Program-made: the position numbers and the translations under genes | NCBI GenBank assembly: GCA_023392535.1 | Contig: JAEVYY010000026.1 | Location: forward strand, 253,357 to 317,356 | Source of the DNA: Bacillota bacterium | GTDB lineage: Bacteria; Bacillota; Clostridia; Lachnospirales; Lachnospiraceae | Direction of reading: 5' to 3' | DNA length: 64,000 nt | Shown: in pieces, positions 55,014-64,000 of the stretch | How positions within the stretch are numbered: position 1 is the stretch's first letter | How the letters are laid out: the number at the start of each line of letters is the position of its first letter | The notes under the pieces: model-generated | Database searches by the model: none | Seen by the model: only the letters and a program-made list of their open reading frames with translations | Told to the model about the DNA's origin: nothing

Positions 55014-55292
55014 ATGATTATTACTGACGTACGGGTACGGAAAATCACAAAAGAGGGTAAAATGAAGGCCATTGTATCTATAACGATAGATGACGAATTT
55101 GTGGTTCATGACATCAAAGTTATCGAAGGGGAGAAAGGATTATTTATAGCAATGCCAAGTAAGAAGGCAACCGATGGTGAATATAGAGATATTGCGCATC
55201 CGATTAACTCTTCTACAAGAGAAAACATCCAGACTATCATTCTTAACAGTTATGAAAAAGCACTTTTAGAACCGGATGTTACGGAAGCTTAG
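55014..55292 (+). CDS. spoVG: SpoVG family RNA/DNA-binding regulator
   Basis: Small nucleic-acid-binding protein, 92 residues, linked to sporulation septum control in Bacillus and to virulence genes in other Firmicutes. ITDVRVRKITKEGKMKAIVS, the DDEFVVHDIKVIEG core and GLFIAMPSKK are diagnostic. AAGGGGGTAACAC precedes ATG 55014. A terminator follows. Confidence 0.97.
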   Translation: MIITDVRVRKITKEGKMKAIVSITIDDEFVVHDIKVIEGEKGLFIAMPSKKATDGEYRDIAHPINSSTRENIQTIILNSYEKALLEPDVTEA

Positions 55293-55305
55293 GATATGTA
55301 TCATG

Positions 55306-55336
55306 AAAAAAAGGATGTCAATTGACATCCTTTTTT
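55306..55336 (+). terminator. Rho-independent terminator after spoVG
   Basis: A-rich arm plus GGATGTC (55306-55319) pairs with GACATCC plus T6 (55324-55336) around AATT. Confidence 0.9.
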
Positions 55337-55402
55337 AATTCGAGTAATCTAGTAATAGTTTTATAAATCATACGCATGGCGGACATGCAGGTGGGAGCAC
55401 AG

Positions 55403-55972
55403 ATGTATATAATAGCAGGATTAGGGAATCCCGGAAAAGAATACGAAGGAACTAGACATAATATTGGATTTCAGGTTATAGACCAAATAGCTAAAAAATA
55501 TAACATAAATATCATAGAAAATAAATGGAAAGCTTTAATTGGGAAAGGCTATATGAATGGACAAAAAGTCATACTGGTCAAACCTCGTACTTTTATGAAC
55601 TTAAGTGGTGAAAGTATAAGAGCTATCATAGACTATTATAAGATTGAAGAGCAAAGTGAGCTGATCGTAATTTATGATGACGTCAGCATGGAGGTGGGGC
55701 AGCTCCGTATTCGGAAAAAAGGAAGCGCAGGCGGTCATAATGGCATTAAAAATATCATTGCACATCTGGGACATGATATTTTTTTACGAATTAAGATCGG
55801 TGTGGGAGAAAAGCCGAAAGGATATGACCTTGCAGATTATGTCTTGGGACATTTTGATAAAGCCGAACGTGAAATCATGGAGGAGTGCGGACATAGAGCA
55901 TCGGAGGCTGTTAGTCTTTTGATCAGTGGCAAAATAGGGGAAGCCATGAACCAATATAATAAGAAAGTGTAA
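55403..55972 (+). CDS. pth: Peptidyl-tRNA hydrolase
   Basis: Releases tRNA from peptidyl-tRNA that drops off the ribosome. GLGNPGKEYEGTRHNIGF contains the catalytic Asn and His; DDVSMEVGQLRIRKKGSAGG and HNGIKNI complete the site. I start at ATG 55403, five bases after GGGAG; an upstream ATG at 55376 would add nine residues. Length 189. It precedes mfd by 17 bases, a common Firmicutes pairing. Confidence 0.96.
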   Translation: MYIIAGLGNPGKEYEGTRHNIGFQVIDQIAKKYNINIIENKWKALIGKGYMNGQKVILVKPRTFMNLSGESIRAIIDYYKIEEQSELIVIYDDVSMEVGQLRIRKKGSAGGHNGIKNIIAHLGHDIFLRIKIGVGEKPKGYDLADYVLGHFDKAEREIMEECGHRASEAVSLLISGKIGEAMNQYNKKV

Positions 55973-55989
55973 ATAAGAGGTAATTAAAG

Positions 55990-58900
55990 GTGAAGGCATT
56001 ACAAGCTCCTTTATGGGAGATGGGAGAATTTGAGCAGATTACGAATGCGGTAAGGCAGAATAATTGCAGCATTGCATTGACAGGATGCGTGGATTCGCAA
56101 AAATTGCATATGATTTATGGACTTAGTGGTGGTTTTAATTATAAAATCATTGTTACTTATAATGACCTAAAATCAAAAGAAATATTTGAAGATTATAAAT
56201 TTTATGATCCAAATGTAATCGTATTCCCGGCAAAGGATTTAATTTTTTATCAGGCAGATATACATGGAAATCAACTGATGACAGAACGGATGAAATGTTT
56301 TCGTAAAATATTAGAGAAAAAACCATGTACCATCATTACAACCTTTGACAGCCTGATGACACCACAAGTACCTCTTGGTGTTTTGGAGAATCATATCATT
56401 ACAATTGATAAAGAAACGGAAGTAGACGAGAATTATCTGGCTTCTAAACTAGTAGAAATGGGCTATGAAAAAAACTACCAGGTGGAAGCTCCTGGACAGT
56501 TCAGTATCCGAGGGGGTATTATAGATATTTTTGACCTCACCGAAGAGAATCCTTACCGAATCGAACTATTTGGAGAAAATATTGAATCTCTTAGAAGCTT
56601 CGATATTTTAAGTCAACGTTCCATAGAAAAATTACAGCAGATCGTGATATTTCCTGCCACCGAGATGATATTGACAGATGATGAGATTCATTCAGGCCTT
56701 TTGAAGATTGAGAAAGATGCGAAAAAAATAGAAAAAAAATTTCGTGAAGCTTTTCAAACGGAAGAAGCGCATCGTATTAAAAAGCAATGGAATGAATTGA
56801 AAGAGCAGGTCATTGAGTTCAAATCTTATGTAAACATAGAAAGTTACATTAAATATTTTTATGATAATACAGGTTCGTTACTGGATTTTTTTGAAGATTA
56901 CAGTACTTGTATTTTTTTAGATGAGCCGTCTAAGATACGAGAACATGCTAGCGCAGTAGAATTAGAATTTCGTGAAAGTATGTCGCATAGAGCAGAAAAA
57001 GGATATATTTTACCTAAACAAATGGAATTGTTGTATTCGACAGAACGAACAATAGCACGCTTACAACGTTGCAAAGTCATTCACACTTCGACATTAGATG
57101 TAAAAAATACATTGATGAAGGTAGAGAAAAAATTTGATATTACAGCAAAGTCGGTACCATCTTACAATAGTAGCTTTGAAAACCTCGTAGCAGATTTAAA
57201 AAAATATAAAAGAAATGGATACCGAGTACTTCTATTATCTGGTTCAAGAACAAGGGCAAAGCGATTGGCAGAGGATCTATTTGCTGAAGAATTGACCTGC
57301 TTTTATAGTGAGACAATGGATAGAGCTATCCTGCACGGGGAAGTGATGGTGGCTTATGGACGAGTGTTGCGTGGATTTGAATATCCACTTTTAAAATATG
57401 TAGTTATAGCTGACAGTGATATTTTTGGCAATGAAAAGAAGAAAAAAAAGAAAAAAAAGAGATACGAAGGGCAAAAAATACAAGATTTTTCGCAATTGAA
57501 AATTGGTGATTACGTGGTACATGAGAGCCACGGTCTGGGTGTATATCAGGGAATCGAAAAGGTGGAAATTGATCGCGTTACCAAGGATTATATGAAAATA
57601 CAGTATCGCGATGGTGGAAATCTATATGTATTGGCAACCGGATTAGATGTAATTCAAAAATATGCATCGGCAGATACCAAAAAACCAAAGTTAAATAAGC
57701 TTGGTACGCAGGAATGGAGTAAAACAAAGGCCAAAGTACGTAGTGCTGTGGGAGAAGTGGCGAAAGATCTCGTAGAGCTGTATGCAGTCAGACAGCAGAA
57801 AGAAGGCTTTTGCTTTGGTAAAGATACGGTATGGCAAACGGAGTTCGAGGAATTGTTTGCTTATGAGGAGACAGATGATCAGATTCTGGCGATCGAGGCT
57901 ACAAAATCGGATATGGAAAGTGCAAAGATCATGGACCGGCTTATTTGTGGCGATGTCGGATATGGGAAGACAGAAGTTGCAATACGGGCTGCATTTAAAG
58001 CGGTACAGGATAGCAAACAGGTCGTATTTCTGGTTCCCACAACAATTTTAGCGCAGCAGCATTATAATACATTTATTCAGAGAATGAAGGATTTTCCCGT
58101 ACGCATTGATTTGATGTCAAGATTCCGATCTCCGGCCGAGCAGAAGAGGACGATTATAGATTTAAAGAAAGGTGCGGTTGATATCGTGATAGGTACTCAC
58201 CGTATTTTATCGAAGGACATAGAGTTCAAAGACCTCGGACTTCTTATCATAGATGAAGAACAACGATTTGGAGTCACACACAAAGAAAAGATAAAAAAAC
58301 TAAAAGATACGATTGATGTAATGACACTTACAGCAACACCAATACCAAGAACGCTTCATATGAGTCTGGTAGGTATCAGAGATATGAGTGTTCTGGAAGA
58401 GCCGCCAAATGATCGAATGCCGATTCAGACGTATGTTATGGAATATAATGAAGAAATGATCCGGGAAGCCATTGTAAGGGAACTGGCAAGAGATGGACAG
58501 GTGTATTATGTATATAATCGTGTAAATAATATAGCAGATATTACAATAATGATACAGAATCTGGTACCAGAAGCTATTGTGGCATTTGCACATGGACAGA
58601 TGAATAAACATGAACTGGAACGAATCATGTATGATTTTATAAATGGAGAGATTGATGTATTAGTTTCGACCACGATTATTGAAACAGGACTTGATATCTC
58701 AAATGTAAATACAATGATTATTCATGATTCGGATAATATGGGCTTATCACAGCTTTATCAACTTCGTGGTCGTGTGGGACGCTCTAACCGCACGGCTTAT
58801 GCATTCCTTATGTATAAAAAAGATAAAATGTTAAAGGAAGTAGCAGAAAAACGTTTGCAGGCAATCCGTGAATTTACGGATCTTGGAAGTGGATTTAAAA

Positions 58901-59547
58901 TAGCAATGCGTGACCTTGAAATTCGAGGCGCTGGTAACCTGTTAGGAGCAAAACAGCATGGACACATGGAGGCTGTTGGTTATGATTTGTATTGCAAGAT
59001 GTTGAATGAGGCAGTAAAACAGCAAAAAGGCATTCGTACCGTGGAAGAATTTAATACAACAGTAGAGTTAGATGTAGATGCCTATATACCACCGGAATAT
59101 ATATTAAATGAGGTGCAGAAATTAGATATTTATAAAAGGATCGCAGGAATTGAAAATCGGGCAGAATGCGATGATATTATGGAGGAACTATTAGACCGTT
59201 TTGGTAATATTCCCAATTCTGTCCATAATCTGCTTCGTATTTCACTCATCAGAGTTCGGGCGCATAAATTATATATATTGGAAATACAGGGAAAGAACGA
59301 AAGCTTAAAAATTACAATGAAATCGGATGCAAAAATTGACCCGCTGCAGATACCTGTGCTTTTAGAGCATCATAAAAATAAGTTGCAATTCAATATGAAG
59401 GGGATACCATTCTTTCTGTATCGATATAAGAAATATGGTGTTGTTGAAAAAGATGCAGAGGCATTATTAAAATTGACAGAAGAAATGCTGGCAGAAATGG
59501 AAATATTAATAGTTAAAGATATGAGTCAGAAAGAAGGCACAAGATGA
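55990..59547 (+). CDS. mfd: Transcription-repair coupling factor
   Basis: SF2 translocase that removes stalled RNA polymerase and recruits UvrA, linking transcription to excision repair (uvrC lies 54 kb away in the window). It has UvrB-like N-terminal domains (1 to about 480), a run of lysines at about 482-491, a CarD-like polymerase-interaction domain (DYVVHESHGLGVYQGIEKV), then helicase motifs GDVGYGKT (654-661) and DEEQRFGV (near 755), and a C-terminal TRCF domain. Length 1185. It starts at GTG 55990 and overlaps the next gene by four bases. Confidence 0.97.
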   Translation: MKALQAPLWEMGEFEQITNAVRQNNCSIALTGCVDSQKLHMIYGLSGGFNYKIIVTYNDLKSKEIFEDYKFYDPNVIVFPAKDLIFYQADIHGNQLMTERMKCFRKILEKKPCTIITTFDSLMTPQVPLGVLENHIITIDKETEVDENYLASKLVEMGYEKNYQVEAPGQFSIRGGIIDIFDLTEENPYRIELFGENIESLRSFDILSQRSIEKLQQIVIFPATEMILTDDEIHSGLLKIEKDAKKIEKKFREAFQTEEAHRIKKQWNELKEQVIEFKSYVNIESYIKYFYDNTGSLLDFFEDYSTCIFLDEPSKIREHASAVELEFRESMSHRAEKGYILPKQMELLYSTERTIARLQRCKVIHTSTLDVKNTLMKVEKKFDITAKSVPSYNSSFENLVADLKKYKRNGYRVLLLSGSRTRAKRLAEDLFAEELTCFYSETMDRAILHGEVMVAYGRVLRGFEYPLLKYVVIADSDIFGNEKKKKKKKKRYEGQKIQDFSQLKIGDYVVHESHGLGVYQGIEKVEIDRVTKDYMKIQYRDGGNLYVLATGLDVIQKYASADTKKPKLNKLGTQEWSKTKAKVRSAVGEVAKDLVELYAVRQQKEGFCFGKDTVWQTEFEELFAYEETDDQILAIEATKSDMESAKIMDRLICGDVGYGKTEVAIRAAFKAVQDSKQVVFLVPTTILAQQHYNTFIQRMKDFPVRIDLMSRFRSPAEQKRTIIDLKKGAVDIVIGTHRILSKDIEFKDLGLLIIDEEQRFGVTHKEKIKKLKDTIDVMTLTATPIPRTLHMSLVGIRDMSVLEEPPNDRMPIQTYVMEYNEEMIREAIVRELARDGQVYYVYNRVNNIADITIMIQNLVPEAIVAFAHGQMNKHELERIMYDFINGEIDVLVSTTIIETGLDISNVNTMIIHDSDNMGLSQLYQLRGRVGRSNRTAYAFLMYKKDKMLKEVAEKRLQAIREFTDLGSGFKIAMRDLEIRGAGNLLGAKQHGHMEAVGYDLYCKMLNEAVKQQKGIRTVEEFNTTVELDVDAYIPPEYILNEVQKLDIYKRIAGIENRAECDDIMEELLDRFGNIPNSVHNLLRISLIRVRAHKLYILEIQGKNESLKITMKSDAKIDPLQIPVLLEHHKNKLQFNMKGIPFFLYRYKKYGVVEKDAEALLKLTEEMLAEMEILIVKDMSQKEGTR

Positions 59548-60641
59548 GAAAAGTTTTTTTTATGTTGTTGCCCATGATTTTCCTTATCGGTATGATGGAA
59601 GGTTGCAGTATAAAAAACAAGGATCGGAGCGTCGTAAATGAAGATGCTGCAATGATAAAGGCGGAGGAAGTAGAAATACTTACAGTAGAAGAAAAAATTG
59701 CACTAACGGAAAATGTAATCGAGCCTTTTCCTTCCGAAGAAGAGATAGCGAGATTGAAAGACGTACGCAATTCGAATACAACACTCAGTGTACCAACAGA
59801 TGTGGAAAAAATTGATGGATTCTATTTTATTGTTGACTGCTACCATAATCAAGTCATTTATAGCGATGATCTAAGTGCACCTTTAACGCAGTGGCATGTC
59901 ATGTGTGATACGATGACTCGTGGGCATACCGTTGCAAGTGATGGAATTGTATATCTGATAGACGATACGGAAAACAACAAGATTTTGGTCTATCAGAAGG
60001 AGCAGGATATTTTTATTCATACCCAAACGATTAATAATGTTGGAAAAAGGCCACATTATATCCGATATGAAGAAAATACAAATTCGTTTTATGTATTAAG
60101 TTCTATGACAGGTGAAGTTTATATACTAAAGACAAAACCAAATGTCTCTAAAAATGGTGACAGCAGACCGGTAGTATCTGTTTTGGATATCAAAACGATC
60201 AAAGAACTTTCAAATACCTATTGCAGGTCATTTTCTATTGAAGGAGATACCATATGGTTTCCTGCAAGTAATGGCCTTATTGTGAAAGCGTCGTTTCCTG
60301 AATGCATCGTATTAAAGACATATCAGGCACCAAGGGAAGTGGGAGGTTTGGCTCAGATTTATCCAATCGGAAACTATTATTATCTATCAGTTTCGACAAA
60401 TGCAGAGGGGAATCAAGAGGATGCGACATTGATTCGTACGAGTAATCTGGAGGCATTGCAAAACGGTCAATACGAGGATTTATACGACAGATTAGAGCCG
60501 GATAGGACAAGCGTAGGTACCCCCTACCATATCAGTACATTTGATGGCTATTATTATCTGGTAGAACATCGCCATGGCCATGGGTTATTTGAATTTTCAA
60601 TACATAATGATCAAATGGCAGAAGTGAAAATAGTACAGTAA
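59544..60641 (+). CDS. Predicted lipoprotein with beta-propeller-like repeats
   Basis: Not a characterised family. The N-terminus is a lipoprotein signal, with Cys21 after MEG. Residues from about 85 onward look like propeller blades (KIDGFYFIVDCYHNQVIYSD, GIVYLIDDTENNKILVYQ, YYYLSVSTNAEGNQ, HGHGLFEFS). It overlaps mfd by four bases (ATGA), so it is coupled to it. It may bind carbohydrate or protein at the cell surface; no catalytic motif is evident. Confidence 0.78.
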   Translation: MRKVFFMLLPMIFLIGMMEGCSIKNKDRSVVNEDAAMIKAEEVEILTVEEKIALTENVIEPFPSEEEIARLKDVRNSNTTLSVPTDVEKIDGFYFIVDCYHNQVIYSDDLSAPLTQWHVMCDTMTRGHTVASDGIVYLIDDTENNKILVYQKEQDIFIHTQTINNVGKRPHYIRYEENTNSFYVLSSMTGEVYILKTKPNVSKNGDSRPVVSVLDIKTIKELSNTYCRSFSIEGDTIWFPASNGLIVKASFPECIVLKTYQAPREVGGLAQIYPIGNYYYLSVSTNAEGNQEDATLIRTSNLEALQNGQYEDLYDRLEPDRTSVGTPYHISTFDGYYYLVEHRHGHGLFEFSIHNDQMAEVKIVQ

Positions 60642-60673
60642 AACGAAATTATAAAATGTGGTCGATATTGCAA

Positions 60674-60704
60674 TTATTGAGCACAATAAAATTAATTGTA
60701 CAAT
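60674..60704. promoter_or_regulatory. Two ATTG/CAAT palindromes upstream of lacZ
   Basis: TTATTG-AGCA-CAATAA (60674-60689) and the perfect ATTGTACAAT (60695-60704) stand next to each other, about 60-90 bases upstream of the -10 box. They may bind a repressor or activator, or form a weak terminator. Confidence 0.4.
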
Positions 60705-60763
60705 AAAAAAGATTGAAAATGCTTGTTTTATAGGCAAAAATAGAAACTATTTTAAAGGGAACC

Positions 60764-60772
60764 TGGTATAAT
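60764..60772 (+). promoter_or_regulatory. Extended -10 promoter of lacZ
   Basis: TGGTATAAT with the box at 60767-60772, about 40 bases before the start codon. No consensus -35 at the standard distance. Confidence 0.55.
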
Positions 60773-60812
60773 AAAATCAAAATGGACTAAGTAAATAGAA
60801 TGGAGTAAGAAA

Positions 60813-63800
60813 ATGGGACAATTTGATTATAGCAGAGTAAAAGATCCTGAATTTTTTCAAGAAAATAGATTGAAATCACATTCGGATCATATTTGTTTTC
60901 CCACCTGGGAAGATATGGAATATGGTGAGAACCCTTTTCGCTTTTCGTTAAATGGGGTCTGGAAATTCGCCTATGCGAGATCAATTCATTCTACCATCCA
61001 AGGATTCGAGTCTGTAGAATATGATGCCACGACTTGGGAGGATATTCGCGTACCAGCACATATTCAGATGGAAGGATATGATGAGCCTCAGTATGTAAAT
61101 GTACAATATCCTTGGGACGGAAGAGAAGAAATAGCGCCAGGAGATATTCCTGTCGGTTTTAATCCGGTTGCCAGTTATGTAAAATATTTTGAAATACCAG
61201 AATCTATGAAAGGAAACAAAATATATATATCCTTTCAAGGCGTGGAAAGTGGAATGATTCTTTGGTTGAATGGTAGTTATATAGGATATGGAGAAGACAG
61301 TTTTACACCTTCAGAATTTGAATTAACACCATTTTTGAAAGAAGGAATGAACAAATTAGCTGTGCAGGTCTTTAAATGGACGAGCGGTAGTTGGTGCGAG
61401 GACCAGGATTTTTTTCGCTTTTCAGGTATCTATCGAGATGTCTATCTGTATTGCGTACCAAATGTACATATATATGACTTGAAAGTACAGACACTGTTAG
61501 ATGATTCTTACAAGTCTGCTGATTTATGTATTCATACGATTGCAACAAAACAAGGTAGAGTTCTATATAAGCTGATGGATCAAAAAAGAGAAATAGCGAG
61601 ATTGAAGGCTGATCTTACCGTAACGCAGGAATATCATATATCGGTGGAAGCCCCTCGCTTATGGAGTGCAGAAGATCCCTATCTGTATGAACTTAAGATT
61701 GAGGTACAGGATGAGTATGGAAATACAACAGAAGTAATCTGCCAAGAGGTAGGATTCCGACGTTTTGAAGTGAAAGATAGTATTATGTTATTGAATGGTA
61801 AAAGAATTGTATTCAAAGGGGTAAATAGACATGAATTCAGTTCCAAAACAGGACGTGTGGTATCAGATGAAGAATTAATCAAGGATATAAAGACCATGAA
61901 GCGGAATAATATCAATGCAATCCGCACCTGTCATTATCCGGATGATTCCAGAATCTATCAGCTATGCGATAGATATGGTTTGTACATGGTGGCTGAAAAT
62001 AATATGGAATCGCATGGTGCGTGGGAACCACTTCTTCGAGGTAGAATAGAGGAGAGTGAGGTGGTACCGGGAGATAATCCGAAATGGCTTCCTATGTTGC
62101 TTGACCGTGTTAATTCGATGTACCAGAGAGACAAAAATCATCCGTCGATCTTAATCTGGTCTTGTGGAAATGAATCTTATGGTGGAAAAGATATTTACGA
62201 GATGTCACAACTATTCCGAAAACTGGATCCGACCAGACCCGTACACTATGAAGGAATATTTTGGGATCGAAGATACAAGGAATCAAGTGATATAGAAAGC
62301 CAAATGTACACGCCAGCGGACGAAATTAAAGCATATTTGAAGAATAATCGAGAGAAACCATTTATTTGTTGTGAATATCTACACGCAATGGGTAATTCGT
62401 GTGGTGCTATGCATAAATATACGGATCTCACAGAGACAGAACCTTTGTATCAGGGAGGGTTTATTTGGGATTATATTGATCAGAGTATTATTAAGAAAAA
62501 CAGATATGGTGAGGAATTCCAAGCGTATGGAGGAGATTTTGATGACCGCCCAAGTGATTACAATTTTTGCGGAAATGGCATTGTATATGGGGGTGAACGT
62601 GACGAATCGCCTAAAATGCAGGAAGTAAAATACAATTATCAAAATATAAAGATCTCTATCAATAGCAGTATAGTAGTTATCCGTAATAATAACTTATTTA
62701 CCAATACGAAACAGTATGATTGTATCGTTACGCTGCAAAAAGACGGTAAAGTCATTCAGCACGAGACATTGGACACACAAGTCAGACCATTAAGTGAAGC
62801 AGAATATATACTGCCTGTGAAGCACTTTAGGGAATCAGGAGAATACATAGTTACCGTATCTTTTGTATTAAAGACAGATACTATTTGGGCTATGAGGGGT
62901 CATGAAGTTGCTTTCGGACAGATGATCTATAATAAGGAAGAGGTAATGAAACCTTGTAAGAAACCAGTGGAACTCATACGTGGCAAATGGAACATCGGTG
63001 TAAAGGGAGAAAATTTTGATGTGTTATTTTCTGAATTGAATGGTGGACTTGTATCCTATCGTTACGCTGGAAAAGAAATGATAAAAGCAATCCCGCGTCC
63101 TAATTTTTGGAGGGCTCCGATTGACAATGATCTTGGTAATAACATGCCGGCACGCTATGCCCAGTGGAAGATTGCAAGCATGTATTTATCGCACAAGAAT
63201 TCGGATGGACAATGCGTGGAAACACCAACTGTTAAGGTAAATCAGAACAGTATTACGATTGGTTTTACCTATTACATGCCGACAACTCCTGCAAGTAGTT
63301 GTGTATTGTCTTATGAAATCTTCGGGGATGCTACGGTGCAGACAACTCTATCATATCATCCGATAAAGGATTTATCAGATATGCCCGAATTTGGAGTTAT
63401 GTTCAAATTTGATGCAGATCTTAATAAGTTAGAGTGGTATGGTATGGGGCCTGCTGAGACATATCAAGACAGGCAAAGAGGTGCTAAGCTTGGTATTTAT
63501 CAGAATAATGTGGCAGATAATATGGCAAGCTATCTGGTGCCTCAGGAATGTGGAAATAAAGTAGGTGTCCGCTATGCAAAAATCACAGATTATAAAGGAA
63601 GAGGGATGTTGTTTAGCGGGGATAAGATGAACTTTTCTGCATTGCCATATACCCCTCATGAACTGGAAAATGCAACTCATGCTTATGAATTGCCACGAGT
63701 ACACTATACGGTTGTTCGTGTAGCAAAGGGCCAGATGGGGATAGGTGGCGATAATAGCTGGGGAGCTAAGACGCATGATGAATATTTATTGAGCCATACA

Positions 63801-63839
63801 GATCCAATGGAATTTAGGTTCTGTTTCAAGGGGATTTAG
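60813..63839 (+). CDS. lacZ: GH2 beta-galactosidase (LacZ type)
   Basis: Cytoplasmic glycoside hydrolase of family 2 that cleaves terminal beta-galactosides. Five-domain layout in 1008 residues: N-terminal jelly roll (YVNVQYPWDGREE), immunoglobulin-like domain, TIM barrel with acid/base Glu454 in CGNES and nucleophile Glu521 in CCEYLHAMGNS, and a C-terminal beta-galactosidase small-chain domain (MGPAETYQDRQ). No signal peptide is seen. TGGAGTAAG precedes ATG 60813. It has its own promoter and terminator; no permease is adjacent in the window. Confidence 0.95.
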   Translation: MGQFDYSRVKDPEFFQENRLKSHSDHICFPTWEDMEYGENPFRFSLNGVWKFAYARSIHSTIQGFESVEYDATTWEDIRVPAHIQMEGYDEPQYVNVQYPWDGREEIAPGDIPVGFNPVASYVKYFEIPESMKGNKIYISFQGVESGMILWLNGSYIGYGEDSFTPSEFELTPFLKEGMNKLAVQVFKWTSGSWCEDQDFFRFSGIYRDVYLYCVPNVHIYDLKVQTLLDDSYKSADLCIHTIATKQGRVLYKLMDQKREIARLKADLTVTQEYHISVEAPRLWSAEDPYLYELKIEVQDEYGNTTEVICQEVGFRRFEVKDSIMLLNGKRIVFKGVNRHEFSSKTGRVVSDEELIKDIKTMKRNNINAIRTCHYPDDSRIYQLCDRYGLYMVAENNMESHGAWEPLLRGRIEESEVVPGDNPKWLPMLLDRVNSMYQRDKNHPSILIWSCGNESYGGKDIYEMSQLFRKLDPTRPVHYEGIFWDRRYKESSDIESQMYTPADEIKAYLKNNREKPFICCEYLHAMGNSCGAMHKYTDLTETEPLYQGGFIWDYIDQSIIKKNRYGEEFQAYGGDFDDRPSDYNFCGNGIVYGGERDESPKMQEVKYNYQNIKISINSSIVVIRNNNLFTNTKQYDCIVTLQKDGKVIQHETLDTQVRPLSEAEYILPVKHFRESGEYIVTVSFVLKTDTIWAMRGHEVAFGQMIYNKEEVMKPCKKPVELIRGKWNIGVKGENFDVLFSELNGGLVSYRYAGKEMIKAIPRPNFWRAPIDNDLGNNMPARYAQWKIASMYLSHKNSDGQCVETPTVKVNQNSITIGFTYYMPTTPASSCVLSYEIFGDATVQTTLSYHPIKDLSDMPEFGVMFKFDADLNKLEWYGMGPAETYQDRQRGAKLGIYQNNVADNMASYLVPQECGNKVGVRYAKITDYKGRGMLFSGDKMNFSALPYTPHELENATHAYELPRVHYTVVRVAKGQMGIGGDNSWGAKTHDEYLLSHTDPMEFRFCFKGI

Positions 63840-63843
63840 TAAG

Positions 63844-63882
63844 AAATAGCAGAGAGTGGAATAACCATTCTCTGCTATTTTT
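63844..63882 (+). terminator. Rho-independent terminator after lacZ
   Basis: Sixteen-base stem (63844-63859 with 63865-63880, one G-U pair) followed by TTGTTT. The group II intron begins directly behind it. Confidence 0.9.
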
Positions 63883-64000
63883 GTTTGCGCGCCATGGGCG
63901 CGCTCTAACGGGTGTAAGTCCCGAACATGCCCAGGTAGTGGGAAATGTATAGCTGAACAGCAAGGGTGTTCATCGTGAGGTGGAATCTGAAGGAAGCTGT
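63883..64000 (+). mobile_element. Group II intron, 5' end (continues outside window)
   Basis: The sequence after the lacZ terminator begins near GTTTGCG and immediately forms a 7-bp stem, GCGCGCC-ATG-GGCGCGC (63887-63903). It continues with a CGGGTGTAAGTCCCGAAC segment, an AACAGCAAGGGTGTTC segment and GTGGAATCTGAAGG, a 5' domain I layout I recognise from group II introns of Clostridia. The exact boundary is uncertain by a few bases. The intron-encoded protein would lie beyond the right edge. Confidence 0.82.

Overview
The window is a low-GC, gene-dense Clostridia chromosome segment. Gene content and order point to a Lachnospiraceae-type anaerobe, probably a plant-glycan user: an hprK-glcK-murB-rapZ-whiA-crh operon, a tsaC-rpiB-upp-comEB-atp block, paired glgC/glgD, spoVG, a SleB/CwlJ-type hydrolase, a long-form PRPP synthetase and sugar ABC/FGGY-kinase clusters. 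The assignment comes from gene content only; there is no rRNA in the window. No tRNA, rRNA, CRISPR array or prophage was seen.

Layout. 1-4.1 kb: 3' part of ftsH, then uvrC. 4.1-5.0 kb: a membrane-anchored XRE regulator with unusual internal repeats and paired operator-like repeats. 5.1-10.2 kb: operon for carbon-catabolite signalling and envelope control (hprK, ROK glucokinase, murB, rapZ, whiA, Crh-like HPr). 10.3-14.6 kb: lipid kinase, class II FBP aldolase, then AGCS symporter and cyclophilin on the minus strand. 14.8-18.7 kb: tsaC, rpiB, upp, dCMP deaminase, coiled-coil/SleB hydrolase. 18.7-19.8 kb: minus-strand DUF402 and GNAT genes. 19.9-27.2 kb: complete F-type ATP synthase operon whose c subunit carries the residues of Na+-binding rotors. 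27.2-33.3 kb: small hypothetical, methyltransferase, large membrane-anchored protein with a degenerate C39-like domain, M29 aminopeptidase, and queT behind a preQ1-I riboswitch.

33.5-47.2 kb is the main accessory region. An araB-like kinase and an RpiR regulator form one unit. A second unit (about 10.8 kb) starts at a good promoter with a palindrome just downstream. It encodes a sugar-binding lipoprotein, ABC ATPase and permease, a class II aldolase, two further FGGY kinases, a split transketolase and a fucose/arabinose-isomerase-family protein. Together they describe import, isomerisation, phosphorylation and aldolase/transketolase cleavage of a sugar that cannot be named from sequence.

47.3-52.2 kb (minus): prs, dnaC-like loader, dnaD-like gene and murC, with two tandem arrays of DnaA-box-like 9-mers between dnaD and murC. 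52.5-55.3 kb: glycogen pyrophosphorylase pair and spoVG. 55.4-60.6 kb: pth, mfd and a lipoprotein. 60.8-63.8 kb: GH2 beta-galactosidase. The window ends inside a group II intron that begins just behind the lacZ terminator.
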